Source: Aggregatilineales bacterium (lineage in GTDB: Bacteria > Chloroflexota > Anaerolineae > Aggregatilineales > Phototrophicaceae). From it: 64,000 nucleotides of DNA. A program made the position numbers and the translations under genes. Positions 1-7,660 of this stretch are shown one piece after another. The DNA is taken from contig JAUQWZ010000034.1 of the NCBI GenBank assembly GCA_030834905.1, forward strand, positions 372,001 to 436,000, read 5' to 3'. Numbering within the stretch: position 1 is the stretch's first letter; every line of letters begins with the position of its first letter. The notes beneath the pieces were generated by a model. That model saw nothing but the letters and a program-made list of their open reading frames with translations, ran no database searches and had not been told where the DNA came from.

Positions 1-434
1 TAACCGGCTTCGAGCATGGCACGGGCAATATGCGGGCGACCAATTGAGCCGCCGTCGGCAATCGCCAGCACGCGCTCCCAGTCAAGCGGTAGGTTCAGCC
101 CAGCCAGGCGCTGAAGGATGCGCTGTCCCCGGCTGTAGCGGTCAGCCCGAAACGCCGCAAGGCGCTCTTCAAAGTAAGCCGACTCAAGGTCAATATGGTA
201 GCCCAGCACATGAACATCACCCGTCGAATCTTCGGCGCTAAGTTCAATGCCGGGAATAACAAGAGGCATCCCGCTTATCTGGGACGCCTCCTGCGCTTCA
301 CGTATGCCATCGGTGGTGTCGTGATCGGTGATGGCGATCACTTCTAAACTGTACTCTCGTGCCAGATTAACCAGCTCTGTAGGTGAGTATTGACCATCCG
401 ATGCGTTCGTATGCAGATGAAGGTCAACGCGCAT
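1..434 (-). CDS. PHP-domain metal-dependent phosphoesterase (3' end outside window)
   Basis: The reverse strand from the ATG at 434 reads MRVDLHLHTNASDGQYSP and continues with AITDHDTTDG, the first two metal-binding motifs of the PHP family (HxH at residues 6-8, then the DHD motif near residue 40). Proteins of this type (TrpH/YciV-like) hydrolyse phosphate esters such as 3',5'-nucleoside bisphosphates or RNA ends. About 144 codons are visible and the frame runs off the left edge, so the C-terminal metal ligands cannot be checked. The start lies only 5 bp after the spoVS stop codon, so the two genes are probably co-transcribed from the promoter at 832-861. The family is certain; the substrate is not. 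Confidence 0.85.
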   Translation of the reverse strand, partial: MRVDLHLHTNASDGQYSPTELVNLAREYSLEVIAITDHDTTDGIREAQEASQISGMPLVIPGIELSAEDSTGDVHVLGYHIDLESAYFEERLAAFRADRYSRGQRILQRLAGLNLPLDWERVLAIADGGSIGRPHIARAMLEAG

Positions 435-439
435 AGCAG

Positions 440-796
440 TTATGAGCGCGGTTCGACCACAAAACGAACTGCCGTCCGTTCCTGACCTTCAATATCAACT
501 TCCGTAAAATAGGGGACGCAGATGATGTCGATCTGATCGCCCGTGAGATACCCCCGCGCAATCGCCAGCGCCTTAACCGCCTGGTTCACAGCGCCCGCGC
601 CGATTGCCTGAACTTCAGCATACCGATGCTCGCGAATAACAGCCGCGATTGCGCCTGCAACCGCCGTCGAACGCGACTTCGCCGAGACTTTGATTACGTC
701 AGCCTTACCAGAATGATCCGCGTGCAGTTCGCCCATGTTAGGTTCCGATTCATTGCTAAACAACCTGGTGTTGTCGTCGTGTCTGTCCGTCATCAT
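440..796 (-). CDS. spoVS: SpoVS-like protein
   Basis: The 118-residue product carries a full SpoVS domain at its C-terminus, from VIKVSAKSRSTAVAGAI through QAIGAGAVNQAVKALAIARGY to RTAVRFVVEP. SpoVS is a small Alba-like protein, usually near 86 residues, that affects sporulation and septation in Bacillus and occurs widely in non-spore-formers. Here a polar tail of about 31 residues precedes the domain. The ATG at 796 has a good AGGA ribosome site (cgaggattc before it); an internal Met at residue 21 would give a more standard length. It lies between dnaA and a PHP protein, diverging from dnaA across the putative origin. A nucleic-acid or cell-cycle role is inferred from family and position only. 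Confidence 0.88.
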   Translation of the reverse strand: MMTDRHDDNTRLFSNESEPNMGELHADHSGKADVIKVSAKSRSTAVAGAIAAVIREHRYAEVQAIGAGAVNQAVKALAIARGYLTGDQIDIICVPYFTEVDIEGQERTAVRFVVEPRS

Positions 797-831
797 GAAT
801 CCTCGGCAGCATCGAAACGTTAAGTTTAACT

Positions 832-861
832 ATTATGAATTGTACATAGAAAAATTGTCAA
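832..861 (-). promoter_or_regulatory. Sigma-70-type promoter for spoVS and the PHP gene
   Basis: Read on the minus strand there is a perfect TTGACA (856-861) and CATAAT (832-837) separated by 18 bp. It sits about 35 bp before the spoVS start. Two nearby palindromes upstream could be operator sites: TTGTTATAACAA at 872-883, and CAATGTC/GACATTG arms at 859-865 and 886-892. Confidence 0.65.
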
Positions 862-1013
862 TGTCTACGGGTTGTTATAACAATCGACATTGTTCTCATC
901 TGATTGTGGGATATCTCAAACACCCTTCCCATAAATCGAACCAACCTGATCAAAAAGATCAACAGTTATCCCAATGTTAAAAGGTTTACAGTTTTCAAAT
1001 TATACGCATTCAC

Positions 1014-1059
1014 TATATTGCAAATTATATATCGCAAAAATGACGCTGCTATATCGCAA
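1014..1059 (+). repeat. Three TATATYGCAA direct repeats in the AT-rich region
   Basis: TATATTGCAA at 1014-1023, TATATCGCAA at 1028-1037 and TATATCGCAA at 1050-1059. The starts are 14 and 22 bp apart, the second spacing being close to two helical turns. The copies lie in the most AT-rich part of the dnaA upstream region and resemble iterons or DnaA-trio-like unwinding signals without matching a known consensus. Confidence 0.6.
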
Positions 1060-1154
1060 GTTCGTGGATTATGGATGCGAATCTGCGAAATCGGGCGCGC
1101 AAGTCAGCAGTCGCAGAATTATATTTCATCTCGCATTTCAACAGTTCTTTTCCC

Positions 1155-1183
1155 AACCTTAAAAGATCGGAAATTTTAAGGTT
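1155..1183. repeat. 10-bp inverted repeat upstream of dnaA
   Basis: AACCTTAAAA at 1155-1164 and TTTTAAGGTT at 1174-1183 are perfect arms separated by 9 bp. The right arm continues into AACAG, and a similar word (AAGGTTTACAG) occurs at 981-991. It could be an operator or an origin element. A transcription terminator is unlikely because there is no T-run. Confidence 0.55.
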
Positions 1184-1200
1184 TAACAGTGCTAATCTGG

Positions 1201-1228
1201 TTGAGTTTTTCTGTGATGCGGTTATACT
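1201..1228 (+). promoter_or_regulatory. Possible dnaA promoter
   Basis: TTGAGT at 1201-1206 and TATACT at 1223-1228 with 16 bp between them, just after the inverted repeat at 1155-1183. This would give a leader of roughly 180-200 nt before dnaA. It is the best sigma-70-like match in the region but remains a sequence-only call. Confidence 0.4.
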
Positions 1229-1410
1229 TGGCAGTACATTGATGATGCGCCTCAAGCCTCAGGCGCAGCGAGAGCAGCGCTCTCCACAGTTGCTACAATT
1301 CAACTCTTCACTACAACGGAGCCACACCGGGTACTGGGCATCTTCCTGCCTGCTAAGTAGTCGCTCCTTTGTATACAACTACAAAACTATCGGATTGGGC
1401 TTCGCGCCCA

Positions 1411-2826
1411 ATGTCACAAGAGAGTATTGCCGTGAATCCGCAAGAAGCCTGGAACGCAGCTTTTCATCAACTGGAGATGCAGCTTGATCGCGCCAGTTTC
1501 GACACCTGGGTGCGAGGGGCAACTCTGCTTGGCTGCGAAGACAGCGTATTCGTCGTCGGCGTGCGCAACAGCTACGCCCGTGACATGCTTCAGCACCGGC
1601 TGTATCGCAATCTTCGCCGCGTCGTCAGCGATGTCTACGGGAAAGCGGTCGAGCTGCGATTCGAGGTCAACAAGATTCCCGAAGTATCCGAGGTGGTCGA
1701 AGCAGATATGCCGCTGTTCCGGCTGCTGGCGCAGCGCGAGCTGGACGCCGAAACGCCTGCCCCACTCCACGAGCGTGTCGCCCGCCCACAGCGCCCGGAA
1801 CTGCCGGAGTCGGAACTCAACCCCCGATTTACATTTGACCGCTTCGTGGTCGGCACTGAGAATCAGATGGTGTTTTCGGCTGCCCGCGCGGTTGCCGAGC
1901 TTCCGGCGGTATCGTACAACCCGTTCTTCATCTATGGCGGCGTTGGCATTGGCAAGACCCATCTGGTACAGTCAATCGCTTCGGCGTGCCAGCTGCGCGG
2001 AATGCGCGTCATCTACATCCCCTCGGAAGTGTTCACCAACGATCTGGTCGATTCAATTCGCCAGCGCTCGACCGCCATGTTCCGCGAGAAGTACCGGTCT
2101 GCCGACGTGCTGCTGGTGGACGACATCCAGTTCATTTCGGGCAAAGAATCGACTCAGGAAGAATTCTTCCATACCTTTAACGCGCTCTATACCTTTAATA
2201 AGCAGATCGTCCTGGCGTCAGATCGCCACCCCCACGAACTGGAAACGCTGGAAGCGCGCCTGCGCTCCCGTTTCGAAGGCGGGCTGGTGATCGACATTCA
2301 GCCGCCCGGATTTGAAACGCGGGTGGCGATTCTGCGTGACTGGGCGCAGGAACGCGGGCTGACTATCTCTACTAAAGTGCTGGAACTGATCGCTTCACGG
2401 GTCAAAAGCAACGTGCGCGAGCTTGAGGGCATCTTCAACCAGATGATTGCCACCCAGCAGATCACGCGCGGATCGCTGACGGCGGATCTCGCCGAAGACC
2501 TGCTGGACGGCTACCGCCGTCCGCGCTATCAGATCACGCTGTCGCACGTGCTGGAAATGGTCGCCAATCACTACAGCCTGCCGGTCACCGACCTGACCGG
2601 ACCGCGCCGCAGCGGCATGATCAATCAGGCGCGGCAGGTGGCAATGTTCCTCTCGCGTGAAGTGACCACCAGCTCGCTGCCGCAGATCGGCGATGCTTTT
2701 GGCGGGCGCAAGCACAGCACCGTACTGCACAGTTGCAACAAAATCGCCGAGGAAATCGAACACAACTCGATTTTGCGCGCCATCGTTCAGGACATTCGCG
2801 GCTGCCTCCTCAACATGCGCAGTTAA
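1411..2826 (+). CDS. dnaA: Chromosomal replication initiator DnaA
   Basis: This is the AAA+ initiator that binds DnaA boxes and opens the origin. With the ATG at 1411 it has 471 residues: N-terminal domain I with WNAAFHQLEMQL, a variable linker, Walker A GGVGIGKTH (176-184), Walker B VLLVDDIQF (233-241), arginine-rich sensor segments, and the C-terminal HTH with FGGRKHSTVLHS. The start is uncertain. The ATG at 1411 lies in the right arm of a perfect hairpin (ATTGGGC 1394-1400, GCCCAAT 1406-1412) with no ribosome site. The GTG at 1432 follows AAGAGAG and gives MNPQEAWNAAF, which fits homologues better. It faces away from spoVS. Confidence 0.97.
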   Translation: MSQESIAVNPQEAWNAAFHQLEMQLDRASFDTWVRGATLLGCEDSVFVVGVRNSYARDMLQHRLYRNLRRVVSDVYGKAVELRFEVNKIPEVSEVVEADMPLFRLLAQRELDAETPAPLHERVARPQRPELPESELNPRFTFDRFVVGTENQMVFSAARAVAELPAVSYNPFFIYGGVGIGKTHLVQSIASACQLRGMRVIYIPSEVFTNDLVDSIRQRSTAMFREKYRSADVLLVDDIQFISGKESTQEEFFHTFNALYTFNKQIVLASDRHPHELETLEARLRSRFEGGLVIDIQPPGFETRVAILRDWAQERGLTISTKVLELIASRVKSNVRELEGIFNQMIATQQITRGSLTADLAEDLLDGYRRPRYQITLSHVLEMVANHYSLPVTDLTGPRRSGMINQARQVAMFLSREVTTSSLPQIGDAFGGRKHSTVLHSCNKIAEEIEHNSILRAIVQDIRGCLLNMRS

Positions 2827-2862
2827 GCATCAGGCTTCACTGGCGGCAGAAATTTGGATTTC

Positions 2863-2905
2863 TCTGGGATAACAGCCCTGTTATCCCAGATTTGGTTTGG
2901 GATAA
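2863..2905. repeat. 13-bp hairpin and TTATCCCA octamer cluster after dnaA
   Basis: TCTGGGATAACAG (2863-2875) and CTGTTATCCCAGA (2878-2890) are perfect arms around a 2-bp centre. The octamer TTATCCCA or its complement occurs three times here (2865-2872, 2881-2888, 2898-2905) and once upstream of dnaA (966-973). It shares TTATCC with the DnaA box. The structure could end dnaA transcription, but it lacks a T-run, so protein binding is at least as likely. Confidence 0.55.
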
Positions 2906-2953
2906 ATCCCGCTGTGTTCCCCGCGCGCCGCTTCACTTTCCCCGTTTCGCAGC

Positions 2954-2978
2954 TATAATGAGAAACAGAGTGAGAGGA
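2954..2978 (+). promoter_or_regulatory. -10 box and ribosome site of the toxin-antitoxin operon
   Basis: A perfect TATAAT at 2954-2959 lies 28 bp before the antitoxin start, with a weak upstream -35 (TTCACT-like). GAGAGGA at about 2972-2978 is the ribosome site. Confidence 0.45.
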
Positions 2979-2986
2979 TTATTCGC

Positions 2987-3259
2987 ATGATGAGTGATCG
3001 CATATTGACCATCGAGGAAGAAGAAGCCGTCAAGGCGCTGGCACAGCGGCGCGGATTCTCTGAACTGCGGGAATACGTCCGTTCGCTCATCGTGGCAGAC
3101 GCGCAGCAGCATGGTGAAGCACTATCGCTTGCCGAAGGTGACGAGGATGACGATCTGCCTGATCCTGAGGAGAGCTTCCGGCGCGGCTGGGCACAGGCAA
3201 TGCGCGGAGAACTGCTGAGCGAAGAAGAATTCTGGAAAGCCGTTGGCAGTAATAAATAA
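2987..3259 (+). CDS. Putative antitoxin of a RelE/HigB-type pair
   Basis: The 90-residue protein is acidic and mostly helical, with EEEEAVKALAQRRGFSELREYVRSLI at the start and an acidic middle (DEDDDLPDPEE). It matches no named antitoxin family that I can recognise. It is called an antitoxin because it is small, is translated just before a RelE-like toxin, and overlaps it by 17 bp, as is usual for type II modules. The N-terminal helices would bind DNA or dimerise and the C-terminal part would wrap the toxin; both points are inferred. Start ATG at 2987 after GAGAGGA; a second in-frame ATG follows at once. Confidence 0.65.
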   Translation: MMSDRILTIEEEEAVKALAQRRGFSELREYVRSLIVADAQQHGEALSLAEGDEDDDLPDPEESFRRGWAQAMRGELLSEEEFWKAVGSNK

Positions 3260-3599
3260 CCGGCGCGTTGCTTTCTCTCCAGCGTTCACCCAGAACTTTA
3301 AGCATCTGCAAAAGCGCTACCAGCATATTGGTGATGATCTTCGTTCGCTGCTTGATCAGTTAAGGGAAGGACATACGCCGGGCGATCAAGTGCCCGGTAT
3401 CGGGCACCTGGTTTATAAAGCTCGGATCAGGAACAGCGACGCGAAACGCGGCAAAAGCGGCGGTTATCGTGCCGTATATTATCTCCAGACCGCCGAGCAG
3501 GTGGTCATGATCGCGCTTTACAGCAAGAGTGACCAGAGCGATATGCCCACACACGTCATTCGGCGCATCATCGAAGACTATCAAGCGGGTGGAATATAA
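3243..3599 (+). CDS. RelE/HigB-like toxin (mRNA interferase family)
   Basis: The 118 residues carry the family pattern of a ParE/RelE fold: FSPAFTQNFKHLQKRY, then YKARIRNSDAKRGKSGGYRAVYYL, then VVMIALYSKSDQSD. The basic RGKSGGYRAVYY strand is typical of the HigB2/RelE group that cuts mRNA on the ribosome. The start is TTG at 3243 behind GGAAAG, inside the antitoxin gene, so translation is coupled. Activity is inferred from family; the target is unknown. An intact frame and a paired antitoxin suggest a functional module close to the origin. Confidence 0.8.
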   Translation: MAVINNRRVAFSPAFTQNFKHLQKRYQHIGDDLRSLLDQLREGHTPGDQVPGIGHLVYKARIRNSDAKRGKSGGYRAVYYLQTAEQVVMIALYSKSDQSDMPTHVIRRIIEDYQAGGI

Positions 3600-3718
3600 C
3601 CCTCTGGCAGCGCTATAGCGATCCCCGTTTTTTCAGATTTCCACGCCAATCCACGCGGCTTTACACATTTCCTATACTTGCGTTATCCTTGAACCGTCAG
3701 AATTGAGGAGGATGTGCC

Positions 3719-4324
3719 ATGCTGCCTTTCCTGGGTAAAGAACTGCTTCGGGGAGATGTGGTCTGCCTTACTCGCCCCTCAAAAGAAGATATCGGACACT
3801 TCGCCAAGTGGTCTGCCGACATGGAATACCAGCGCCTGCTGCGGCGCGGCATGGTCTACCCTGGTTCGCTGGAAGAACACGAAGCCTGGTTTGCCGAGAT
3901 GGCGAAGAGCGAAGCGGACTACCCGTTCGCCATTCGCACGCTGGTGGAAGATCGGCTGGTCGGCATGTTGGTGGTTAAAGACATCTTCTGGCAGGCGCGC
4001 CACTGCTCCTTTTTCATAGGCATCGGGAATCCTGAAATGCGCGGGCGCGGTTTCGGAACCGACGCCATCCGCACCCTGCTCAAGTACGCCTTTCTCGAAA
4101 TGAACATGAACCGCATTGGCTTGGAAGTCATGAGCTACAACCTGCCGGCGATCCATTCTTACCAGCGGGTGGGCTTCAAGCTGGAAGGAACGCTGCGGGC
4201 GTTTGCCTACCGTGATGGCGTCTATTATGACATGCACATCATGGGCATTCTGCGCAGCGAGTGGGAACAGATCTATGACCAATCAGCGGTTACGTATGCG
4301 CCATCCGTCGCAGCACTGGAATGA
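3719..4324 (+). CDS. GNAT-family N-acetyltransferase (RimJ/RimL-like)
   Basis: A 201-residue acetyltransferase. The acetyl-CoA loop is visible as NPEMRGRGFGTDAI, followed by NRIGLEVMSYNLPAIHSYQRVGFKLEGTLR, the C-terminal signature of the ribosomal-protein or small-molecule acetylating RimJ/RimL group. The start ATG follows an almost ideal GAGGAGG site. A TATACT -10 at 3673-3678 is likely, with no clear -35. The end overlaps the convergent rdgB gene by 35 bp. The substrate cannot be told from sequence. It is one of five acetyltransferase genes or remnants in this window. Confidence 0.88.
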   Translation: MLPFLGKELLRGDVVCLTRPSKEDIGHFAKWSADMEYQRLLRRGMVYPGSLEEHEAWFAEMAKSEADYPFAIRTLVEDRLVGMLVVKDIFWQARHCSFFIGIGNPEMRGRGFGTDAIRTLLKYAFLEMNMNRIGLEVMSYNLPAIHSYQRVGFKLEGTLRAFAYRDGVYYDMHIMGILRSEWEQIYDQSAVTYAPSVAALE

Positions 4325-4889
4325 GGCTGCGCATCGCATTACCCCGGTGGCTGAGGCTGTTCTTGACTCCGGGCGAGAGCGCGCTGAAACACACGTCGAA
4401 CCCCTCGGGGATGAACACCGCGTCATAGCCGAAGCCGCCGGTCGCCTCGCAGATACCGTACCCGACAGCCCCCTCAACCGTTCCATGACCATATTCCACC
4501 GCGCCCATTTGCGGATCAGCCACCGCGACGACGCACAGAAAGCGCGCGGTTCGGGCGGCGTCGGGCATAGCGGCAAGCTCGCCCAACAGCTTGATATTCC
4601 GATCACGGTCGGTGGGTCCGCCGTAACGCGCCGAGTACACCCCCGGACGCCCGTCGAGCGCGTCCACTTCCAGCCCGCTGTCATCCGCCAGCGCGTGCAA
4701 GCCGCTTGCCTGGGCATAGGCGCGGGCTTTATGGGCGGCATTCTCGGCATAGGTCGCGTATGGTTCATCAATTTCCAGAGACTGCAAACCGACGTCGCGC
4801 AGGCTGATGAGCCTGAGCGAAAGCTCGCCAAGAATTTCCGCGTATTCGCGCATCTTGCCCGGATTCGACGTGCCGATCAGTAGATCCAT
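4290..4889 (-). CDS. rdgB: XTP/dITP diphosphatase (RdgB/HAM1)
   Basis: This house-cleaning pyrophosphatase hydrolyses non-canonical purine triphosphates (XTP, dITP, ITP) to monophosphates, keeping them out of DNA and RNA. The 199-residue length is standard. Motifs in order: TSNPGK (7-12), YAENA (48-51), ADDSGLEVDAL (68-78, with the catalytic Asp pair), GRPGVYSARY (80-89), GGFGYD (151-156) and SHRGNAMR (180-187; usually SHRGKA). The start ATG follows AAGGAG. It lies 49 bp downstream of a membrane glycosyltransferase on the same strand. Confidence 0.95.
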   Translation of the reverse strand: MDLLIGTSNPGKMREYAEILGELSLRLISLRDVGLQSLEIDEPYATYAENAAHKARAYAQASGLHALADDSGLEVDALDGRPGVYSARYGGPTDRDRNIKLLGELAAMPDAARTARFLCVVAVADPQMGAVEYGHGTVEGAVGYGICEATGGFGYDAVFIPEGFDVCFSALSPGVKNSLSHRGNAMRSLIPVLRRMAHT

Positions 4890-4938
4890 GTCTCGCTCCT
4901 TCAGAGAAGCCCAATGTCAAATTTCGTCAGAGTCGGCA

Positions 4939-6459
4939 TCAAAACGCCAGCAGCGGCAGCACGCGCCAAACCAGATACAGGTTGAAGGGGACGAGCAGCG
5001 CCACCGGCACGACCGTCAGCCACATGGCGCGCTCGTTGTGCCCGAAGATCAGCCTTCGCCAGCCATCCAGCCCTAACGCGACCAGCAGCCCCAGCGGAAT
5101 CAGCATCGGATACAGATAGCGCCCCTGCACCTGATAGAACTCGGTGTTGTAATACATGTACTGGAGGATGGCGAGCGTGATGGTCAGCCCCATCAGCAGC
5201 CACGCCAGCCGCCGCCACTTTTCGGCAGGCGGCGCAGGTCGCCCGCGAGTCAGTATCAGCCGAATGACCCAACCGCTGACGACCAGGGCGCTAAAGCCGA
5301 TGAACAGATACGACCAGTTGTGAAGCGGCAGCGCCATCCAGCCAAACTGCCCCCAGAAGCTCATGAAGGTGCCTTCGACCATGCCGCGCAGATAGCCGCC
5401 GACTCCCGACACAGCGATCTGATCGGCGGTGCGCGGCTGATCGGTGACGACCAGATCGTGCCGTCCGAGTCCGAGGAAATCCGGCGTCCCGTAGACGGTC
5501 AGGTTGCGCCCCCACCAGACCCCCGCCAGCAGCAGCAGCGGGATGAAGAACAGCACCAGCGAAACCAGCATCTGCCGGAAGCGCTGCCGCTTGATCGTTA
5601 TAATGTCCGAAGGGCGACGCCGCGCCCACCAGCGCAGCACGATCAGCAGAGGGATGACCCCTGCGAGAAAGACGGTGTTGATCTTGGTGAGCAGCCCGAC
5701 ACCGACCAGCGTTCCCAGAACCCAGGTTTCGGCGTTCCACTCATGCCCGTGATCCAGCCAGTCCCACATTGCCAGATCAGACAATATGGCGGTGATGGTC
5801 AGGATGATGAACAGCGTCTGTGCTGCCCCGCCCGATCCTAGACCACCGGTGACTGCCGCCACCGCCGAACCCGCCGCCAGCAGCAGCGTTATCCAGCGCA
5901 GCCAGCCGGGCGCGATGCCGCGCAGGCAGCAAACGGTCACCAGCAGCGTTAACCCGACGATCAGTTCTGACAGCCCATCGTTGTTGACCGAAGCGAGGAT
6001 TGCCAGGTGCTGTGGGATGAAAGCCACAAATCCGGCAGCAGTCAGCGCCAGCGATTTCGGCAGCAGCATCCGCGCCACCGCGTAGGCAGCGGCGACCACG
6101 CCCAGCCCGATTACGACCGAAAACAGGCGCAGCGCCAGCAGGCTTCCGTTCGCCAGCCGGAACACAACCGACGACAGCAGGTAATACAGCGGCGGCTGGT
6201 GATCTTCGTACTGAAGGCTGTCGAGGTCGTCGAGTAAGGCAGGATCGAAGCGATTCCCGGTCAGACGGTCGATGTACGGTTTATCCCAATCGCCAATTTC
6301 GATGACCGGGCAGCAGCCGTCCGTCGCTAGCTGGGCGATGTAGTTGTAATGAGCAGGTTCATCAGGCGCTTGCCAGTCGGGGGTACGCAGCGCGTAAAGC
6401 GACGCCACGATCATATAAGCAAGCAGCAGCAGCAGGAAAGGAATATTCAGGCGCGACAC
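4939..6459 (-). CDS. GT-C-fold membrane glycosyltransferase (GT39/DUF2142-like)
   Basis: The 506-residue protein has about ten hydrophobic segments. Just after the first one is APDEPAHYNY, the acidic loop found in lipid-linked-sugar transferases of the PMT/ArnT/DUF2142 kind, then HQPPLYYLLSSVVF, also typical. Such enzymes move sugars from polyprenyl phosphates to lipids, proteins or glycans on the outer face of the membrane. The acceptor is unknown. It stands upstream of rdgB with a short gap, so the two may share a transcript, although the functions look unrelated. Confidence 0.8.
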   Translation of the reverse strand: MSRLNIPFLLLLLAYMIVASLYALRTPDWQAPDEPAHYNYIAQLATDGCCPVIEIGDWDKPYIDRLTGNRFDPALLDDLDSLQYEDHQPPLYYLLSSVVFRLANGSLLALRLFSVVIGLGVVAAAYAVARMLLPKSLALTAAGFVAFIPQHLAILASVNNDGLSELIVGLTLLVTVCCLRGIAPGWLRWITLLLAAGSAVAAVTGGLGSGGAAQTLFIILTITAILSDLAMWDWLDHGHEWNAETWVLGTLVGVGLLTKINTVFLAGVIPLLIVLRWWARRRPSDIITIKRQRFRQMLVSLVLFFIPLLLLAGVWWGRNLTVYGTPDFLGLGRHDLVVTDQPRTADQIAVSGVGGYLRGMVEGTFMSFWGQFGWMALPLHNWSYLFIGFSALVVSGWVIRLILTRGRPAPPAEKWRRLAWLLMGLTITLAILQYMYYNTEFYQVQGRYLYPMLIPLGLLVALGLDGWRRLIFGHNERAMWLTVVPVALLVPFNLYLVWRVLPLLAF

Positions 6460-6592
6460 ATCCAGCCTTCCACGTCAGTCAGTCCAGCCGCCCGCATTGT
6501 CCTCTATAGGCGGCAAATCTGCAACGGAACGTAGCCCAAAAACAGGTTTCGTTTATACTGATGAATAACGCGCCCACACAGAAGGAAACGTT

Positions 6593-7660
6593 ATGTCCAC
6601 CACCGACCAACTACAACAGGCATTTCGCCTCATTAAGGATGGCAATAAGACACAGGCAACCGCAATCCTGGTTCCCATCGTTCGCGCCGAGCCGAACAAT
6701 GCCGATGCGTGGTGGCTGCTGGCAAATGCCGTCAGCAGCCCCGAACAGCAGCGGCGCTCGCTGGAGCAGGTGCTGCGGCTGCGCCCTAACGACGACAAGG
6801 CGCGGAATATGCTGGACAAAATCGGTGGCGGCGCTTACACGCCTCCGCCTCAGCAGCCCGATCCCTTCGCGGGCGTGTCGTATCCGCCCCAGCAGCAGCC
6901 GTATGACCCGTTCGTCGCATCCGCGCCCCAGCCCGATCCATTTGCGAGCGATCCGTATGCCGGAAGCGATCCCTTCGCCCACGTCGGCAGCCAGCAGCAG
7001 ACCGCCTGGGGAAGCACGCCGATGCAGTCGCCACCACCGGTCGTTGTGGAACGGCGCAAAGGCACCAGCCCGTTCGTCATCTTCCTGGCGATTATCGGAC
7101 TTATCGGCGTCGTGAGCTGCGGCATCTGCGCCGTCGCCACCGGCGGATTCGCCAGCATGTTCGGGCAGGTGATTCAGCAGGTAGCAGGCACGCTCACATC
7201 CGATCCCGATTTTGGCACTGCCATGCAGAACTTCGGCAATCTGGGGCTGACCCTGACCGCCGACCCGAATTTCGAAAACCTGGCAGCCACCATGAGCAGT
7301 TCGTTCGGGACAGCCAACAGCGGCGTGCAGCTATCCGGCGATTTCAACCTGCGCGGAACGGTTGAAAAGGGGCAGACGGTCAGCGGTACAGTCGATTCGT
7401 CAGAAGACGACGGCTGGACATTCAGCGGCAGCAGCGGTGACCAGATTGTCATCGATCTGCGCGCGACCAGCGACGACCTCGACCCGCAGCTTTATCTGTA
7501 CAACCCGGTTAAAGCGCTGGTGATGCAAAACGATGATATCGACTTCGCCAACGACAATCTCAACTCGCGCATCGAGATCGCCCTGCCCGAATCAGGGACA
7601 TACACCATCATCGTCAGCGCTTTTGGGAATGGCGGCAGCTATGAACTAAGCGTGCGGTAA
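6593..7660 (+). CDS. TPR - Pro/Gln-rich linker - TM - PPC-like domain protein
   Basis: The 355 residues divide clearly. Residues 1-75 form TPR-like helices (AWWLLANAVSSPEQQRRSLEQVL). Residues 80-150 are a Pro/Gln-rich linker with repeated DPFA units. One membrane helix follows near 160-185. The C-terminal 90 residues resemble a bacterial pre-peptidase C-terminal domain (GTVSGTVDSSEDDGWTFSGSSGDQIVIDL ... LYLYNPV ... ESGTYTIIVSAFGNGGSYELSV). The TPR would be cytoplasmic and the PPC-like sandwich outside. AAGGAAA precedes the ATG. The function is unknown; an envelope or scaffold role is inferred. Confidence 0.75.
   Translation: MSTTDQLQQAFRLIKDGNKTQATAILVPIVRAEPNNADAWWLLANAVSSPEQQRRSLEQVLRLRPNDDKARNMLDKIGGGAYTPPPQQPDPFAGVSYPPQQQPYDPFVASAPQPDPFASDPYAGSDPFAHVGSQQQTAWGSTPMQSPPPVVVERRKGTSPFVIFLAIIGLIGVVSCGICAVATGGFASMFGQVIQQVAGTLTSDPDFGTAMQNFGNLGLTLTADPNFENLAATMSSSFGTANSGVQLSGDFNLRGTVEKGQTVSGTVDSSEDDGWTFSGSSGDQIVIDLRATSDDLDPQLYLYNPVKALVMQNDDIDFANDNLNSRIEIALPESGTYTIIVSAFGNGGSYELSVR

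Larger units (their letters stand above)
797..1410. other. AT-rich intergenic region, candidate oriC
   Basis: About 610 bp without a convincing gene lie between the diverging spoVS and dnaA genes. The stretch 830-1065 is much richer in A and T than the rest of the window. It holds three TATATYGCAA repeats, several palindromes and near matches to the DnaA box TTATCCACA: TTATCCCAA at 966-974 and CTCTCCACA at 1280-1288, each 7 of 9. No perfect DnaA box was found. Position next to dnaA, the divergent genes and AT-richness fit an origin with a duplex-unwinding element, but this is inference. Confidence 0.5.

Noticed and set aside
1280..1288. True DnaA box CTCTCCACA
   Set aside because: It matches only 7 of 9 consensus positions, which is expected by chance in a region of this size.
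2863..2890. Simple rho-independent terminator after dnaA
   Set aside because: The stem is perfect but no T-run follows on either strand, so it is listed as a palindrome or binding site instead.
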